Counted from the stretch's first letter, positions 20,239 to 27,952 are shown. The stretch: 64,000 nucleotides of DNA from Streptomyces composti (GCF_012034205.1 NZ_JAATEM010000020.1:62001-126000), one strand, 5' to 3'. Program-made: numbers and translations. The notes: generated by a model from the letters alone, not told the origin.

Positions 20239-21945
20239 TCAGCAGGGGTCCGGCGCGGGGTCGAGCGGCCGGGCGCCGGCCGGGGGTGCCTTGCGGACGA
20301 AGGCCGAACGCAGGGCGTGGTGCGGCGAGCCGGGGTCGAAGAGGATCGCGTGCATGCGGGCCAGCTCGGCCTCGCGGTACTCGGCCAGCGGCCGGGCGGC
20401 CTCGTCGCGGGCCCGCAGGTCCCGCTTGGCGGCGATGCGCCCTTGCAGGCCGTCCTGGGCGGCGAGCCGGGCCGCCGCCTGCTCGACCTCGCCGGTGAAG
20501 TCCTGGGGTGCGGCCGGCAGGAGGCGGTCCACCAGGCCGAGGGCGGCGGCGGAGGCGGCACTGACCGGCAGTGCCTCGCCGGTGAGCCGCTGTGCGGTCT
20601 CGGGGCCGACGCGGCGCGGCAGGCTGTAGGTCCAGTACTCGGAGCCGTACAGGCCCATGCGCCGGTAGTGCGGGTTGAGGACGGTGCCGGTGCGGCACCA
20701 GACCTCGTCGGCGGCGAGGGCGAGCATCACGCCGCCCGCCGCCGCGTTGCCGCCGAGCGCGGCGACGACCAGCCGGTCGGTGGTGCGCAGCACGGCCTCC
20801 ACCAGATCGTCGATGGCGTTGAGGTTGGCCCAGGCCTCGGCGGCGGGGTCGGGGGCGGCCTCGATGACGTTGAGGTGGATGCCGTTGGAGAAGAAGTCGC
20901 GCCGGCCGCCGAGCACCAGCACCGAGGTGGGGCGGGTGAGCGCGTACCGGTAGGCGGCCAGGAGTCTGCGGCAGTGGCCGGTGCTCATGGCGCCGCCGGG
21001 GAACGAGAAGTCCAGGAAGCCGACGTCGCCGCGCTGCCGGTAGCGGATGTCGCGGTAGGTGCGCCGCTCCGGCGGGAGTTCGAGCGGGGCGGGCACCTCG
21101 GGCAGGCCGGGGGCCTGCCCGAGGGCGGCGAGGACGCCGGCGGCGGGCCGCCGGAAGGGCGCCGGGTCGCCACTGGCGCGGCGGGGGCGCAGCTCCGGTA
21201 TCCACACCGCGCCGTCCCGGGTGGCCCGGCAGACTGCGCCGTCGCGGGTGGCGAGCAGCTCGCCGGGGCGGCCGCGCAGCCGGTCCTCGGGGTGGCCGCC
21301 GTGCAGGAACATCTCCCGGCCGAGGACTTCGTCGAGGACACCGGGCTGCGAGTCGGCGGCCCGCAGGGTGTGCAGCACCGTGTCGGTGCTGTCGGCCTGC
21401 CAGTCGATGCGCCGCCGCTCCTGGCGGAAGGCGTCCCGCCAGACCACGCGGATCGCCGGGTCGGACTGCGGCCGCGGTTTGAACGCGCCGCCGGCGTAGC
21501 GCTGCACCGCCAGCAGGACGGCGGCGACGGCGGCGTCGGAGACCTCGCCCCGGTAGAGGTCGCTCTTGCCGACCGGCGGTACGTCGAACGGCTCCGACGC
21601 CCAGATGGCGCCCGCGTCCATCGCGGCCTCCGCCTGCAGAACCGTTACTCCCCAGCGGGGGGCGCGCTCGGCGAGAGCCCAGTCGAGAGCGGACGGCCCG
21701 CGGTCGCCGGGCGGGCCCGGGTGCACGATCAGGCAGGTGTGCTGCTGCCAGACGTCGTCGGGCAGCGCCGACTTCAGCATGGGCGCGATGATCAGGTCGG
21801 GCCGTGCCCGGTGTATCGCGGCGCGTATCGCGTCGGCTCCGTGTGTGGCGAGCACGACGTCCACCCGGTGTCCATGGTCGGAGAGTTCGGCGTACACGCG
21901 CTGGGAGAGGCTGTTGAACGCGCTGGCGACGAGGAGAATGTCCAT
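20239..21945 (-). CDS. hypX: HypX-like hydrogenase maturation protein (formyltransferase + enoyl-CoA hydratase fusion)
   Basis: A 568-aa two-domain protein. Residues 1 to about 250 resemble formyl-transferase/Fmt N-terminal domains (MDILLVASAFNSLSQRVYAE, CLIVHPGPPGDRGPSALDWA, AMDAGAIWASEPF). Residues about 280-520 are a crotonase fold (GDVGFLDFSFPGGAMSTGHC, LGGRRDFFSNGIHLNVIEAA, AALGGNAAAGGVMLALAADE, NPHYRRMGLYGSEYWTYSLP). This order is diagnostic of HypX/HoxX. HypX makes the carbon monoxide ligand of [NiFe]-hydrogenases from formyl-tetrahydrofolate via formyl-CoA when oxygen is present. No hydrogenase or other hyp gene is in the window. It is convergent with the universal stress gene. Confidence 0.9.
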   Translation of the reverse strand: MDILLVASAFNSLSQRVYAELSDHGHRVDVVLATHGADAIRAAIHRARPDLIIAPMLKSALPDDVWQQHTCLIVHPGPPGDRGPSALDWALAERAPRWGVTVLQAEAAMDAGAIWASEPFDVPPVGKSDLYRGEVSDAAVAAVLLAVQRYAGGAFKPRPQSDPAIRVVWRDAFRQERRRIDWQADSTDTVLHTLRAADSQPGVLDEVLGREMFLHGGHPEDRLRGRPGELLATRDGAVCRATRDGAVWIPELRPRRASGDPAPFRRPAAGVLAALGQAPGLPEVPAPLELPPERRTYRDIRYRQRGDVGFLDFSFPGGAMSTGHCRRLLAAYRYALTRPTSVLVLGGRRDFFSNGIHLNVIEAAPDPAAEAWANLNAIDDLVEAVLRTTDRLVVAALGGNAAAGGVMLALAADEVWCRTGTVLNPHYRRMGLYGSEYWTYSLPRRVGPETAQRLTGEALPVSAASAAALGLVDRLLPAAPQDFTGEVEQAAARLAAQDGLQGRIAAKRDLRARDEAARPLAEYREAELARMHAILFDPGSPHHALRSAFVRKAPPAGARPLDPAPDPC

Positions 21946-22302
21946 GCCGCGGCATGGTTGCCGCTCCGGGCGGGGGCCGACAGAGGACCCGGCGGTAATT
22001 CAGCCGTTCGGGCGGTTGTTCGCCATCGCGGCTGCATGATCCGAACTCCCCTGCTCCAGCGAGGTGATCGCCGCTGCGGGCAGCGGGTGCGAGGGGCCGG
22101 CCGGGACGGAGGATCTGGCCGGATCCGGCGCGGGCGGTACGGGGGGTGCGGGTGAGGCGGGTGCGGGCGCCGTGCGCCGTGACGGGCGGTTCGGCGGCCT
22201 CATGCGACCGGGCCCCGCCCGGGCCGCGGCGGTTCCGCGGCCCGGGCGGGGCCCGGTGGCGGGTTCCGGGTCACCGGCCGGAGGAACCGGTGCGCGGGCC
22301 GG
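21946..22302. other. Intergenic region between hypX and the DUF2267 gene
   Basis: About 360 bases with no credible coding frame. The part next to hypX should hold its promoter. The part next to the DUF2267 gene holds a very long hairpin, described separately. Confidence 0.45.
22207..22257 (-). terminator. Very long perfect hairpin downstream of the DUF2267 gene
   Basis: A perfect 23-bp inverted repeat (arm ACCGGGCCCCGCCCGGGCCG then CGG) with a 5-nt loop, 46 nt after the DUF2267 stop codon. It is one of the strongest stems in the window. It is symmetrical enough to stop transcription from either side. Confidence 0.7.
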
Positions 22303-22809
22303 TCACTCGGCAGGGGTGAGCTCGGCCCGGCCGAACAGGAGGGCGTAGCCCTGAGGCAGTTGACCGATGATGCGGGTGATCAGGTCCTCGCCCACCAGGG
22401 ACGGCAGGACGCCGAGGACCGAGCTGACGTCCCAGCGCGCGGTCGCCGGGGTCGAGCCCTCGATGCGGGCGGCCACCGACTCCACGAACTCCGCCGCGGT
22501 GAGCGGGCGGGTGGCCGGGATCTGGGAGGCGATCACCCGTGCCGCCTCCTCGGGCAGCGCTCGTGCCAGTTCGACACGTTCGTCGCCGACGACATGACCG
22601 CCGAGCGCGGAGAGGACGATGCGGGTGACGCTCTCCGCCTCTGCCCGCGTCGGGTACTGACCGGACTCCCGCACCGCGTCGACCAGTTCCTGCCAGCCGA
22701 CCTCCGGGGAGCGGGGGACGGGGGCCTGGCGGTCCCGGTCCCGGGCGGGGGCCGGTATCACCGTCCTGCGGCTCGGCGTCGTGGTCTCGTGCGGCGTCAC
22801 CGTGGTCAT
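22303..22809 (-). CDS. DUF2267 domain protein
   Basis: A 168-aa cytosolic protein. After a low-complexity N-terminus (residues 1-35), a helical DUF2267 domain follows: WQELVDAVRESGQYPTRAEA, TRIVLSALGGHVVGDERVEL, ARALPEEAARVIASQIP, FVESVAARIEG, and LPSLVGEDLITRIIGQLPQG. The motif of repeated helix pairs is characteristic, but the function is unknown. The C-terminal YALLFGRAELTPAE is also typical. It lies upstream of a strong hairpin and near hsp20 (111 nt away, same strand), a pairing consistent with a stress role. This is inference only. Confidence 0.85.
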   Translation of the reverse strand: MTTVTPHETTTPSRRTVIPAPARDRDRQAPVPRSPEVGWQELVDAVRESGQYPTRAEAESVTRIVLSALGGHVVGDERVELARALPEEAARVIASQIPATRPLTAAEFVESVAARIEGSTPATARWDVSSVLGVLPSLVGEDLITRIIGQLPQGYALLFGRAELTPAE

Positions 22810-22920
22810 GTGGAGCTCCTCTCCTCCTTCGGGGCCTCCGGTCGCTCCCCCGCGCCGCGGCGGGCACGGGAGTGCGTCCCGCGGGCGGCCGTGCTCCGCG
22901 GGACGCGTGCGTGAGTGGTG

Positions 22921-23346
22921 TCAGCTGCTGATCTGCTTGCGGCTGTCGCCGCCCGCGATCTGGATGCGGCGTGCCTTGGCCTCCTCGGCCACCGGGATGC
23001 GCAGCGTCAGGACACCGGCGTCGTAGGCGGCCTCGATGCGCTCGGTGTCGAGCGTGTCGGCGAGGAACAGCTGCCGGCTGAAGGTGCCGGTGGGCCGCTC
23101 CTCGACGATCATTTCGGCGTCCTCGGGGGCCTCAGAGCGTCGCTCGGCGCGCACATTGAGGACGTTGCGCTCGACATCGAGCTCGATCGACTCGGGGTCG
23201 AGGCCGGGGAGATCGAAGTGGACGACGAACTCGTCCCCCGCCCGGTACGCATCCATCGGCATCCCCGACGAGCGGGCGACCGAACCGAAGACCTGCTGTG
23301 CGAGCCGGTCCATCTCGCGGAACGGGTCGGTGCGCATGAGCATCAC
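22921..23346 (-). CDS. Hsp20/alpha-crystallin small heat-shock protein
   Basis: A 141-aa ATP-independent holdase. It has the alpha-crystallin domain from about residue 35 to 130: [53 protein letters not shown], and the conserved [11 protein letters not shown] (A-x-x-x-G-V-L). The N-terminus [20 protein letters not shown] is the usual short arm of actinobacterial Hsp18-type proteins, and the C-terminal tail has no clear I-x-I. A good vegetative promoter lies upstream (23402-23430). I see neither a HAIR (HspR) nor a RheA operator, so regulation differs from well-studied streptomycete hsp18. Confidence 0.93.
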   Translation of the reverse strand: MMLMRTDPFREMDRLAQQVFGSVARSSGMPMDAYRAGDEFVVHFDLPGLDPESIELDVERNVLNVRAERRSEAPEDAEMIVEERPTGTFSRQLFLADTLDTERIEAAYDAGVLTLRIPVAEEAKARRIQIAGGDSRKQISS

Positions 23347-23401
23347 AGTCCACTCCTCCCTTCACTGTGACGTCCGATGCGATGCTCTTCGATCACCTTC
23401 T

Positions 23402-23461
23402 TATATAGCTCCGGAGAGGAAACTTGACAAGCCCCGGCTCAGGTTCGGTGAGCTCCGAACC
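23402..23461 (-). promoter_or_regulatory. hsp20 promoter and upstream palindrome
   Basis: On the minus strand, -35 TTGTCA (23425-23430) and -10 TATATA (23402-23407) are separated by 17 nt, close to the housekeeping consensus. Twelve bases upstream of the -35 is an inverted repeat with 7-bp arms (GGTTCGG) and a 6-nt spacer (23442-23461), a candidate regulator site. Confidence 0.7.
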
Positions 23462-23705
23462 GGCGTCGTAGCCGGGAGCCCTCTTCGCGCCCGGCCCCTC
23501 ACCCCATCCCACCTCGGGAAACGGCACGCTCACGGAGCGTTCTGGTCCGCGGTCCGCCCATCGGCGCGGACGGAACCGCCGCCGTGACGGCCCTCACCCC
23601 GCCCACCGGTCACCCGCCGGTCCGTCCGTCGATCGATCGGCACATCGACAAGGGGACAACCCTGCGGTCGCACAAGGGTCTTGACGTCAGTTCATGTGTT
23701 CGGAC

Positions 23706-23720
23706 GGTGATACGATCACC
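23706..23720. promoter_or_regulatory. 15-bp palindrome in the conservon promoter region
   Basis: GGTGATACGATCACC is a perfect 6-3-6 inverted repeat, 86 nt upstream of cvnA. It contains TACGAT (23711-23716), which fits a -10 box. A TTGACG lies further upstream but at non-optimal spacing. This is a candidate operator for the cvn operon. Confidence 0.5.
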
Positions 23721-23805
23721 GCGTTTTTGTTGCGGGCGGACCGCCTACCATGGACGCCGACACCTCGCCGGCCCCGCCGGCCGCCAGTCGCCTGAAGAGA
23801 GTCCT

Positions 23806-24999
23806 ATGACGTCATTCGCAGCGAGCCCCCTGTTCTGGGCTCTGGTCGCCGCCCTCGCTGCCGCCCTCGTCGTGATCCAACGCCAGCGCCGGGCGGCGCG
23901 TACCGTGCGGCAGGAGGTACGAGCGCTCGAGGAGCACTGCGCGCAGCTGGAGAACGATCACACGAAGTCGGTGCGGGCGGCGCAGGAGCAGGCCGAGGAG
24001 GAGACCAAGACGGTTCTGAAGTCCGCCATGCGGACCCTTCAGGGCCTCGCCGCCGAGCAGCAGCTGGTGCTCTCCCGGCTGCAGACCAAGTACGGCGACT
24101 CGGCGATCCTGCAGGACCTGCTGGAGATCGACCACACCAACTCGCAGTTCGGCCGGCGCGCCCAGTCCATCGCGGTGCTGTGCGACGGCTGGCTGGGCGG
24201 CCGCCGCGACACCGCCTCCGTCTACGACGTGGTGCGCAGCGCCCAGGGCCGGATCCGGCACTTCCGCCGGGTGGAGATCCTCTCCCAGGTCGACTTCGGG
24301 ATCACCAGCCGGGCCGTCGAGCCGGTCGCCCTGGCCCTCGCCGAGCTGCTCGACAACGCCACCAGCTACTCCAGCCCGGACACCGTCGTCGAGATCAACA
24401 TCCGGACCGTGCCGAAGGGCATCTGCATCGTCGTCGACGACGCCGGTGTCGGCATGAGCGAGGAGGAGCGCGCCCGCGCGATGAAGCTGCTGAGCAGCGA
24501 GCGCGCCACCGGTGTGGCGAGCCTGGGCAACCCCCCGCAGTTCGGGTTCGCGGTGATCGGCGTGCTGTGCGAGCGGTTCGGCTTCGAGGTGTCGGTGGAC
24601 TCCTCCTCCCCCTACGGCGGTGTGCGTGCCGTGGTGCTGCTGCCCCACGATCTGCTCACCGCCATGCCGGAGAAGAAGGCTCCCGCTCCGGCCGCCGTCC
24701 ACACCACCGGCGCGCCTCCGGCCGCACGGGCCACCTCGGAGGGCGGGCCCGAGCCGGCGCTCGCCCCGGCGACCACCGCGGACGGTCTGCCCCGGCGCCG
24801 CCGCAAGCGGCCGATGGCGATCGTGCCGCAGACCGGCGGCGAGCCGGCCCCCCGCCCGGGCCGCTCGGACGCCGAACAGGCGCGGATCATGGGCGCCTTC
24901 CAGCGGGGCACGCGGTCCGGCCGGGCAGCGTCGCCCGGCCAGACAGACCCGACGAGCAGCACACCCGGTGCAAGCAGCGAAGGACATGAGGTCTCGTGA
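23806..24999 (+). CDS. cvnA: Conservon protein CvnA, histidine-kinase-like membrane sensor
   Basis: A 397-aa first component of a conservon. An N-terminal membrane helix (SPLFWALVAALAAALVVIQR) is followed by a coiled coil (about residues 30-75). A kinase-like region comes next, with a HATPase_c domain having N-box LALAELLDNATSYSS, G1 VDDAGVGMSEEE and a late G-box near NPPQFGFAVIGVL. The C-terminal 100 residues are proline/alanine-rich. CvnA proteins resemble sensor kinases and are proposed to assemble with CvnB, C and D at the membrane. The stop overlaps the GTG of cvnB (GTGA). The ATG at 23806 is chosen because the membrane helix starts there. Confidence 0.93.
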   Translation: MTSFAASPLFWALVAALAAALVVIQRQRRAARTVRQEVRALEEHCAQLENDHTKSVRAAQEQAEEETKTVLKSAMRTLQGLAAEQQLVLSRLQTKYGDSAILQDLLEIDHTNSQFGRRAQSIAVLCDGWLGGRRDTASVYDVVRSAQGRIRHFRRVEILSQVDFGITSRAVEPVALALAELLDNATSYSSPDTVVEINIRTVPKGICIVVDDAGVGMSEEERARAMKLLSSERATGVASLGNPPQFGFAVIGVLCERFGFEVSVDSSSPYGGVRAVVLLPHDLLTAMPEKKAPAPAAVHTTGAPPAARATSEGGPEPALAPATTADGLPRRRRKRPMAIVPQTGGEPAPRPGRSDAEQARIMGAFQRGTRSGRAASPGQTDPTSSTPGASSEGHEVS

Positions 25000-25394
25000 A
25001 CGATCTGTCATGGATGCTCGACAGCGCTCTGGAGATTCCGGGGGCCCTGCACGCCGTCCTGATATCCGCCGACGGTCTGCTGATGGCCCGGACGAAGGAC
25101 TTCGCCAGGGACGACGCGGACCGGGTCGCCGCGGCGATGAGCGGGGTGCAGTCGCTCAGCCGCACGCTGGGCTTCTTCTGTGAGGACCCGGGCCAGCGGT
25201 GGCGTCAGACGCTGGTGGAGTTCGACGGCGGCTGGGTGTTCGTGATCTCCGCCGGGGAGGGCGCCTATCTGGGTGTGTCCGCCACCGCGGACGTGGACAT
25301 GGCCGACATCACCTTCCGCATGCAGCAGCTGGTGACGCGGCTCGGCAAGGAGCTGACGACTCCGCCGCGCGAGAACCTCGGCGCCCGCTCATGA
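24996..25394 (+). CDS. cvnB: Conservon protein CvnB, roadblock/LC7 domain
   Basis: A 132-aa roadblock/LC7 protein: LSWMLDSALEIPGALHAVLI, SADGLLMARTKDFARDDADR, AAAMSGVQSLSRTLG, and FVISAGEGAYLGVSATADVD. It is homologous to MglB-type proteins, which act on small GTPases, here presumably CvnD. The GTG start at 24996 overlaps the cvnA stop by four bases, and its own stop overlaps the cvnC ATG (ATGA), so the operon is tightly translationally coupled. Confidence 0.94.
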   Translation: MNDLSWMLDSALEIPGALHAVLISADGLLMARTKDFARDDADRVAAAMSGVQSLSRTLGFFCEDPGQRWRQTLVEFDGGWVFVISAGEGAYLGVSATADVDMADITFRMQQLVTRLGKELTTPPRENLGARS

Positions 25395-25768
25395 CTGGCC
25401 ACGACGGCTGGGACCCGGAGGACACCGCCTTAGTACGGGCGTACGTCATCACCAAGGGACGCGAACTGCCCGACGAGGAGCAGCTGTCGCTGATCACCCT
25501 GGTGACGGCGTCCCCCGGCCATGCGCAGCGGCCGCTGCGGCTGTCCCCCGAGGAACAGATGCTGCTCGACATCTGCTCCGCCGGCTATCTCTCGGTCGCC
25601 GAGATCGCCGGCCACACCAGGCTGCCGCTGGGAGTCGTGCGGATCCTGCTGGCCTCGCTGGTCGAGGGCGGCTATCTGATCACCCGCCCGCCGGTGGCGC
25701 CGGCCCAGCTCGCGGACCGGGAGATCCTGGAGGAGGTGCTCAATGGTCTCCGCGCCAAGTTTGGGTGA
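25391..25768 (+). CDS. cvnC: Conservon protein CvnC, DUF742, with a TTA codon
   Basis: A 125-aa DUF742 protein with a winged-helix-like core: LSPEEQMLLDICSAGYLSVA, EIAGHTRLPLGVVRILLASL, VEGGYLITRPP. DUF742 members sit between CvnB and the GTPase and probably bridge them. Codon 14 is TTA (25430-25432), the rare leucine codon read by the bldA tRNA in streptomycetes. It is the only TTA I noticed in this operon, which makes full translation likely dependent on development. The start overlaps the cvnB stop (ATGA). The 3' end overlaps cvnD by 26 nt. Confidence 0.94.
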   Translation: MTGHDGWDPEDTALVRAYVITKGRELPDEEQLSLITLVTASPGHAQRPLRLSPEEQMLLDICSAGYLSVAEIAGHTRLPLGVVRILLASLVEGGYLITRPPVAPAQLADREILEEVLNGLRAKFG

Positions 25769-26372
25769 GCGGGCCTATGTCCGCAGCGGAGGGACGCAGA
25801 CCGCGGTCAAGATCCTGGTGGTCGGCCACTTCGCGGTGGGAAAGACCACGTTCATCGGCTCGATCTCCGAGATCGAGCCGCTGTCCACCGAGGAGACGAT
25901 GACCCAGGCCGCCGAGTCGGTGGACGACCTCAAGGGGGTCCACGGCAAGACGACCACCACGGTCGCCATGGACTTCGGCCGGCTGACCATCAGCGACCGG
26001 GTCGTGCTCTACCTGTTCGGCACGCCCGGTCAGCAGCGGTTCGTGCAGATGTGGGAGGACATGGCCCGCGGCGCCCTCGGCGCACTGGTGCTGGTCGATC
26101 CCGAGCGCCTGGCCGACTCCTTCCCGGTGATCGACCTCATCGAGAGCTACGGCCTGGACTACGCCATCGCCGTCAACCACTTCGACGGCACCCCGCTGCG
26201 CGACGAACGGGCCCTGCGGGAGGCGCTGGACCTGCTCGACGACACCCCGGTCGTCACCTGCGACGCCCGCGACGAGAAGTCCTCGGCCGCCGCCCTGACC
26301 ACCCTGGTCCGCTACCTCCTCGACCGCTCCCAGCAGACCACCCATCCGGCACCGCACCAGACCTCTCATTAG
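25743..26372 (+). CDS. cvnD: Conservon protein CvnD, small GTPase
   Basis: A 209-aa Ras-like GTPase. It has P-loop GHFAVGKTT (residues 28-36), a switch/G2 threonine stretch KTTTTVAMDFGRL, G3 FGTPGQQR (Gly-Thr-Pro replaces the usual Asp-x-x-Gly start, as in CvnD) and G4-like AVNHFDG (N-x-x-D in place of NKxD). The position after cvnABC is standard for a conservon, in which the GTPase is believed to relay a membrane signal to downstream effectors, often P450s. The gene lies within the overlapping operon and is followed 30 nt later by the P450. Confidence 0.94.
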   Translation: MVSAPSLGERAYVRSGGTQTAVKILVVGHFAVGKTTFIGSISEIEPLSTEETMTQAAESVDDLKGVHGKTTTTVAMDFGRLTISDRVVLYLFGTPGQQRFVQMWEDMARGALGALVLVDPERLADSFPVIDLIESYGLDYAIAVNHFDGTPLRDERALREALDLLDDTPVVTCDARDEKSSAAALTTLVRYLLDRSQQTTHPAPHQTSH

Positions 26373-26402
26373 ACCGCGCTCGACAGTGAACTGAGAGCCC
26401 AT

Positions 26403-27749
26403 ATGAACGCTCACGACAACACCCCGGTCCCGCCCCCGGGTTGCCCGGCCCACGGCTCAGGCGGCCGGGTCCCGCTGTACGGGCCGGACTTCGCCGCCGA
26501 CCCGCAGGCGTACTACTCCTTCCTGCGTCACTACGGGCCCGCGGCGCCCGTGGAACTCGCCCCCGGCGTGGAGGCCACGCTGGTGACCGACTACGCGGCG
26601 GCGCTGCAGCTCCTGCACGACTCCGGCTCCTTCCGCAAGGACGCACGCCGCTGGCGTGCCTTCAACGAGGGCAAGGTGAGTCCGGACAGCCCGGTCACGC
26701 CGCTGCTGGCGTACCGGCCGAACTGCATGTTCGCCGACGGCGCCGAGCACTTGAGGCTGCGTCAGGCCGTCACGGACTCGATGGCGCGGATCGACATGCG
26801 CCGGCTGAGCCGCAGCACGGAGCAGGTCTCGCGGTACCTCATCTCCCAGTTCGCGGCGCGCGGTTCGGTGGACCTGCTCGGTGACTACGCCAAACAGCTG
26901 CCGCTGTTCATCTTCAGTGAGCTCTTCGGCTGTCCGGCCGACATCGGCGACCGGGTGCTGTTCGGCATCTCCGGGATGTTCGACGGCATCAACGCCGACA
27001 AGGCCACGGAGGTGCTGTACCAGGCCGTCGGCGAGCTGGTCACGCTCAAGCGGAGCCGGCCGGGAGAGGATGTCACCTCCTGGCTGATGCAGCATCAGGC
27101 TCGGCTCACCGACGAGGAAATGGTGCATCAGCTCGCGCTGCTTCTCGGATCGGGCGTCGAACCGCTGCGCAATCTGATCGGCAACACCCTGCACCGGCTG
27201 CTCACCAACGACCGGTACGCCCGCGAGGGCGGCCTGATCGACGAGGCCCTCGACGACACGCTGTGGGAGAACCCGCCCGTGTCCAACTTCGCCCCGCACT
27301 ACCCGGCGGCGGACATGGAGTTCGCGGGGCAGCAGCTCCAGGCCGGTGATCTGGTACTGATCAGCTTCGCCGCGGCCAACACCAGTCCGGCGCAGACGGA
27401 GGCGCGGCGGTCCGGCAGCAACCGGGCCCATCTGGCGTGGAGCGCGGGGCCGCACGTCTGCCCGTCGAAGGAACCTGCACGGCACATCACGGTCACCGCC
27501 ATCGAGGAGCTGTTCAACCGGCTGCCCGACGTACATCTGGCGGTTCCCGAGGAGAGCCTCACCTGGCGGCCGGGCCCGTTCCACCGGGCGCTCACCGCCC
27601 TGCCCGCCCGGTTCACACCGGTGGGTGTGCCGCGAGGAACCGCTCCCCAGGCGGCCACAGCACCCCAGCGGCACGAGGAGCCGGGCCCCGCCCCCAAGCC
27701 CGAACGCACCGGCATGTGGAGCCAGTTCCTGAGGTGGCTCACGAGGTGA
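26403..27749 (+). CDS. CYP157-type cytochrome P450 lacking the ExxR motif
   Basis: A 448-aa P450-fold protein, the usual fifth member of a conservon. The heme-ligand loop is WSAGPHVCPSKEPAR with Cys353. The K-helix position that should read ExxR instead has DDTLW (residues 284-288), followed by the normal ENPPVSNFAPHYPA stretch. The I-helix acid-alcohol pair is altered to LLLGSGVEPLRNL. Loss of ExxR is known in the CYP157 family, where EQSLW-like motifs occur, so this copy belongs there but with its own variant. Whether it is a catalyst or a regulatory heme protein is open. It starts 30 nt after cvnD. Confidence 0.92.
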   Translation: MNAHDNTPVPPPGCPAHGSGGRVPLYGPDFAADPQAYYSFLRHYGPAAPVELAPGVEATLVTDYAAALQLLHDSGSFRKDARRWRAFNEGKVSPDSPVTPLLAYRPNCMFADGAEHLRLRQAVTDSMARIDMRRLSRSTEQVSRYLISQFAARGSVDLLGDYAKQLPLFIFSELFGCPADIGDRVLFGISGMFDGINADKATEVLYQAVGELVTLKRSRPGEDVTSWLMQHQARLTDEEMVHQLALLLGSGVEPLRNLIGNTLHRLLTNDRYAREGGLIDEALDDTLWENPPVSNFAPHYPAADMEFAGQQLQAGDLVLISFAAANTSPAQTEARRSGSNRAHLAWSAGPHVCPSKEPARHITVTAIEELFNRLPDVHLAVPEESLTWRPGPFHRALTALPARFTPVGVPRGTAPQAATAPQRHEEPGPAPKPERTGMWSQFLRWLTR

Positions 27750-27853
27750 TATGTACAACATCGGTCCAAAGCGACTGATCCGCATGATGGTTGAACGGCA
27801 GGGGTAGTGAGGAACCCGGCACGAGGACCTGCTTTTCTGCATGAGGAGATGCC

Positions 27854-27952
27854 GTGGACCACATATCCATGGACGCCGGACAGTCGCCGAGACCTTCGAT
27901 ACCCGCCTCTCGAGGCGGGTATCTTCCTGTGCGGCGCGGGAGCGGCCGGTGA
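27854..27952 (+). CDS. Short ORF (32 aa) translationally coupled to the prenyltransferase
   Basis: GTG start at 27854 with a strong GAGGAG (27843-27848) 5 nt upstream. The peptide starts MDHISMDAGQSPRPSIPASR and ends GGYLPVRRGSGR. Its TGA overlaps the GTG of the prenyltransferase gene (GTGA). No family was recognised. It is hydrophilic, rich in Ser/Gly/Pro/Arg, with one Tyr and no Cys or Trp. It could be a leader peptide controlling the downstream gene, a peptide substrate, or a chance ORF. The strong RBS and exact coupling argue against pure chance. A perfect hairpin is embedded in codons 15-24. Confidence 0.45.
   Translation: MDHISMDAGQSPRPSIPASRGGYLPVRRGSGR
27898..27923 (+). promoter_or_regulatory. 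Perfect 26-nt hairpin/palindrome upstream of the prenyltransferase
   Basis: Inverted repeat with 12-bp arms (GATACCCGCCTC) and a 2-nt loop, lying inside the 32-codon ORF and ending 25 nt before the prenyltransferase start. There is no U tract after it. It may act as an attenuator, an RNA structure masking the downstream RBS, or a protein operator. Confidence 0.65.

Noticed and set aside
23641-23720. TTGACG at about 23680 as -35 for cvnA
   Set aside because: The spacing to the TACGAT hexamer is about 24 nt, too long for a normal promoter.
27841-27951. An earlier ATG (27841) as prenyltransferase start
   Set aside because: No RBS before it, and the extra 36 residues look non-coding. GTG 27949 has GGGAG and is coupled to the preceding ORF.
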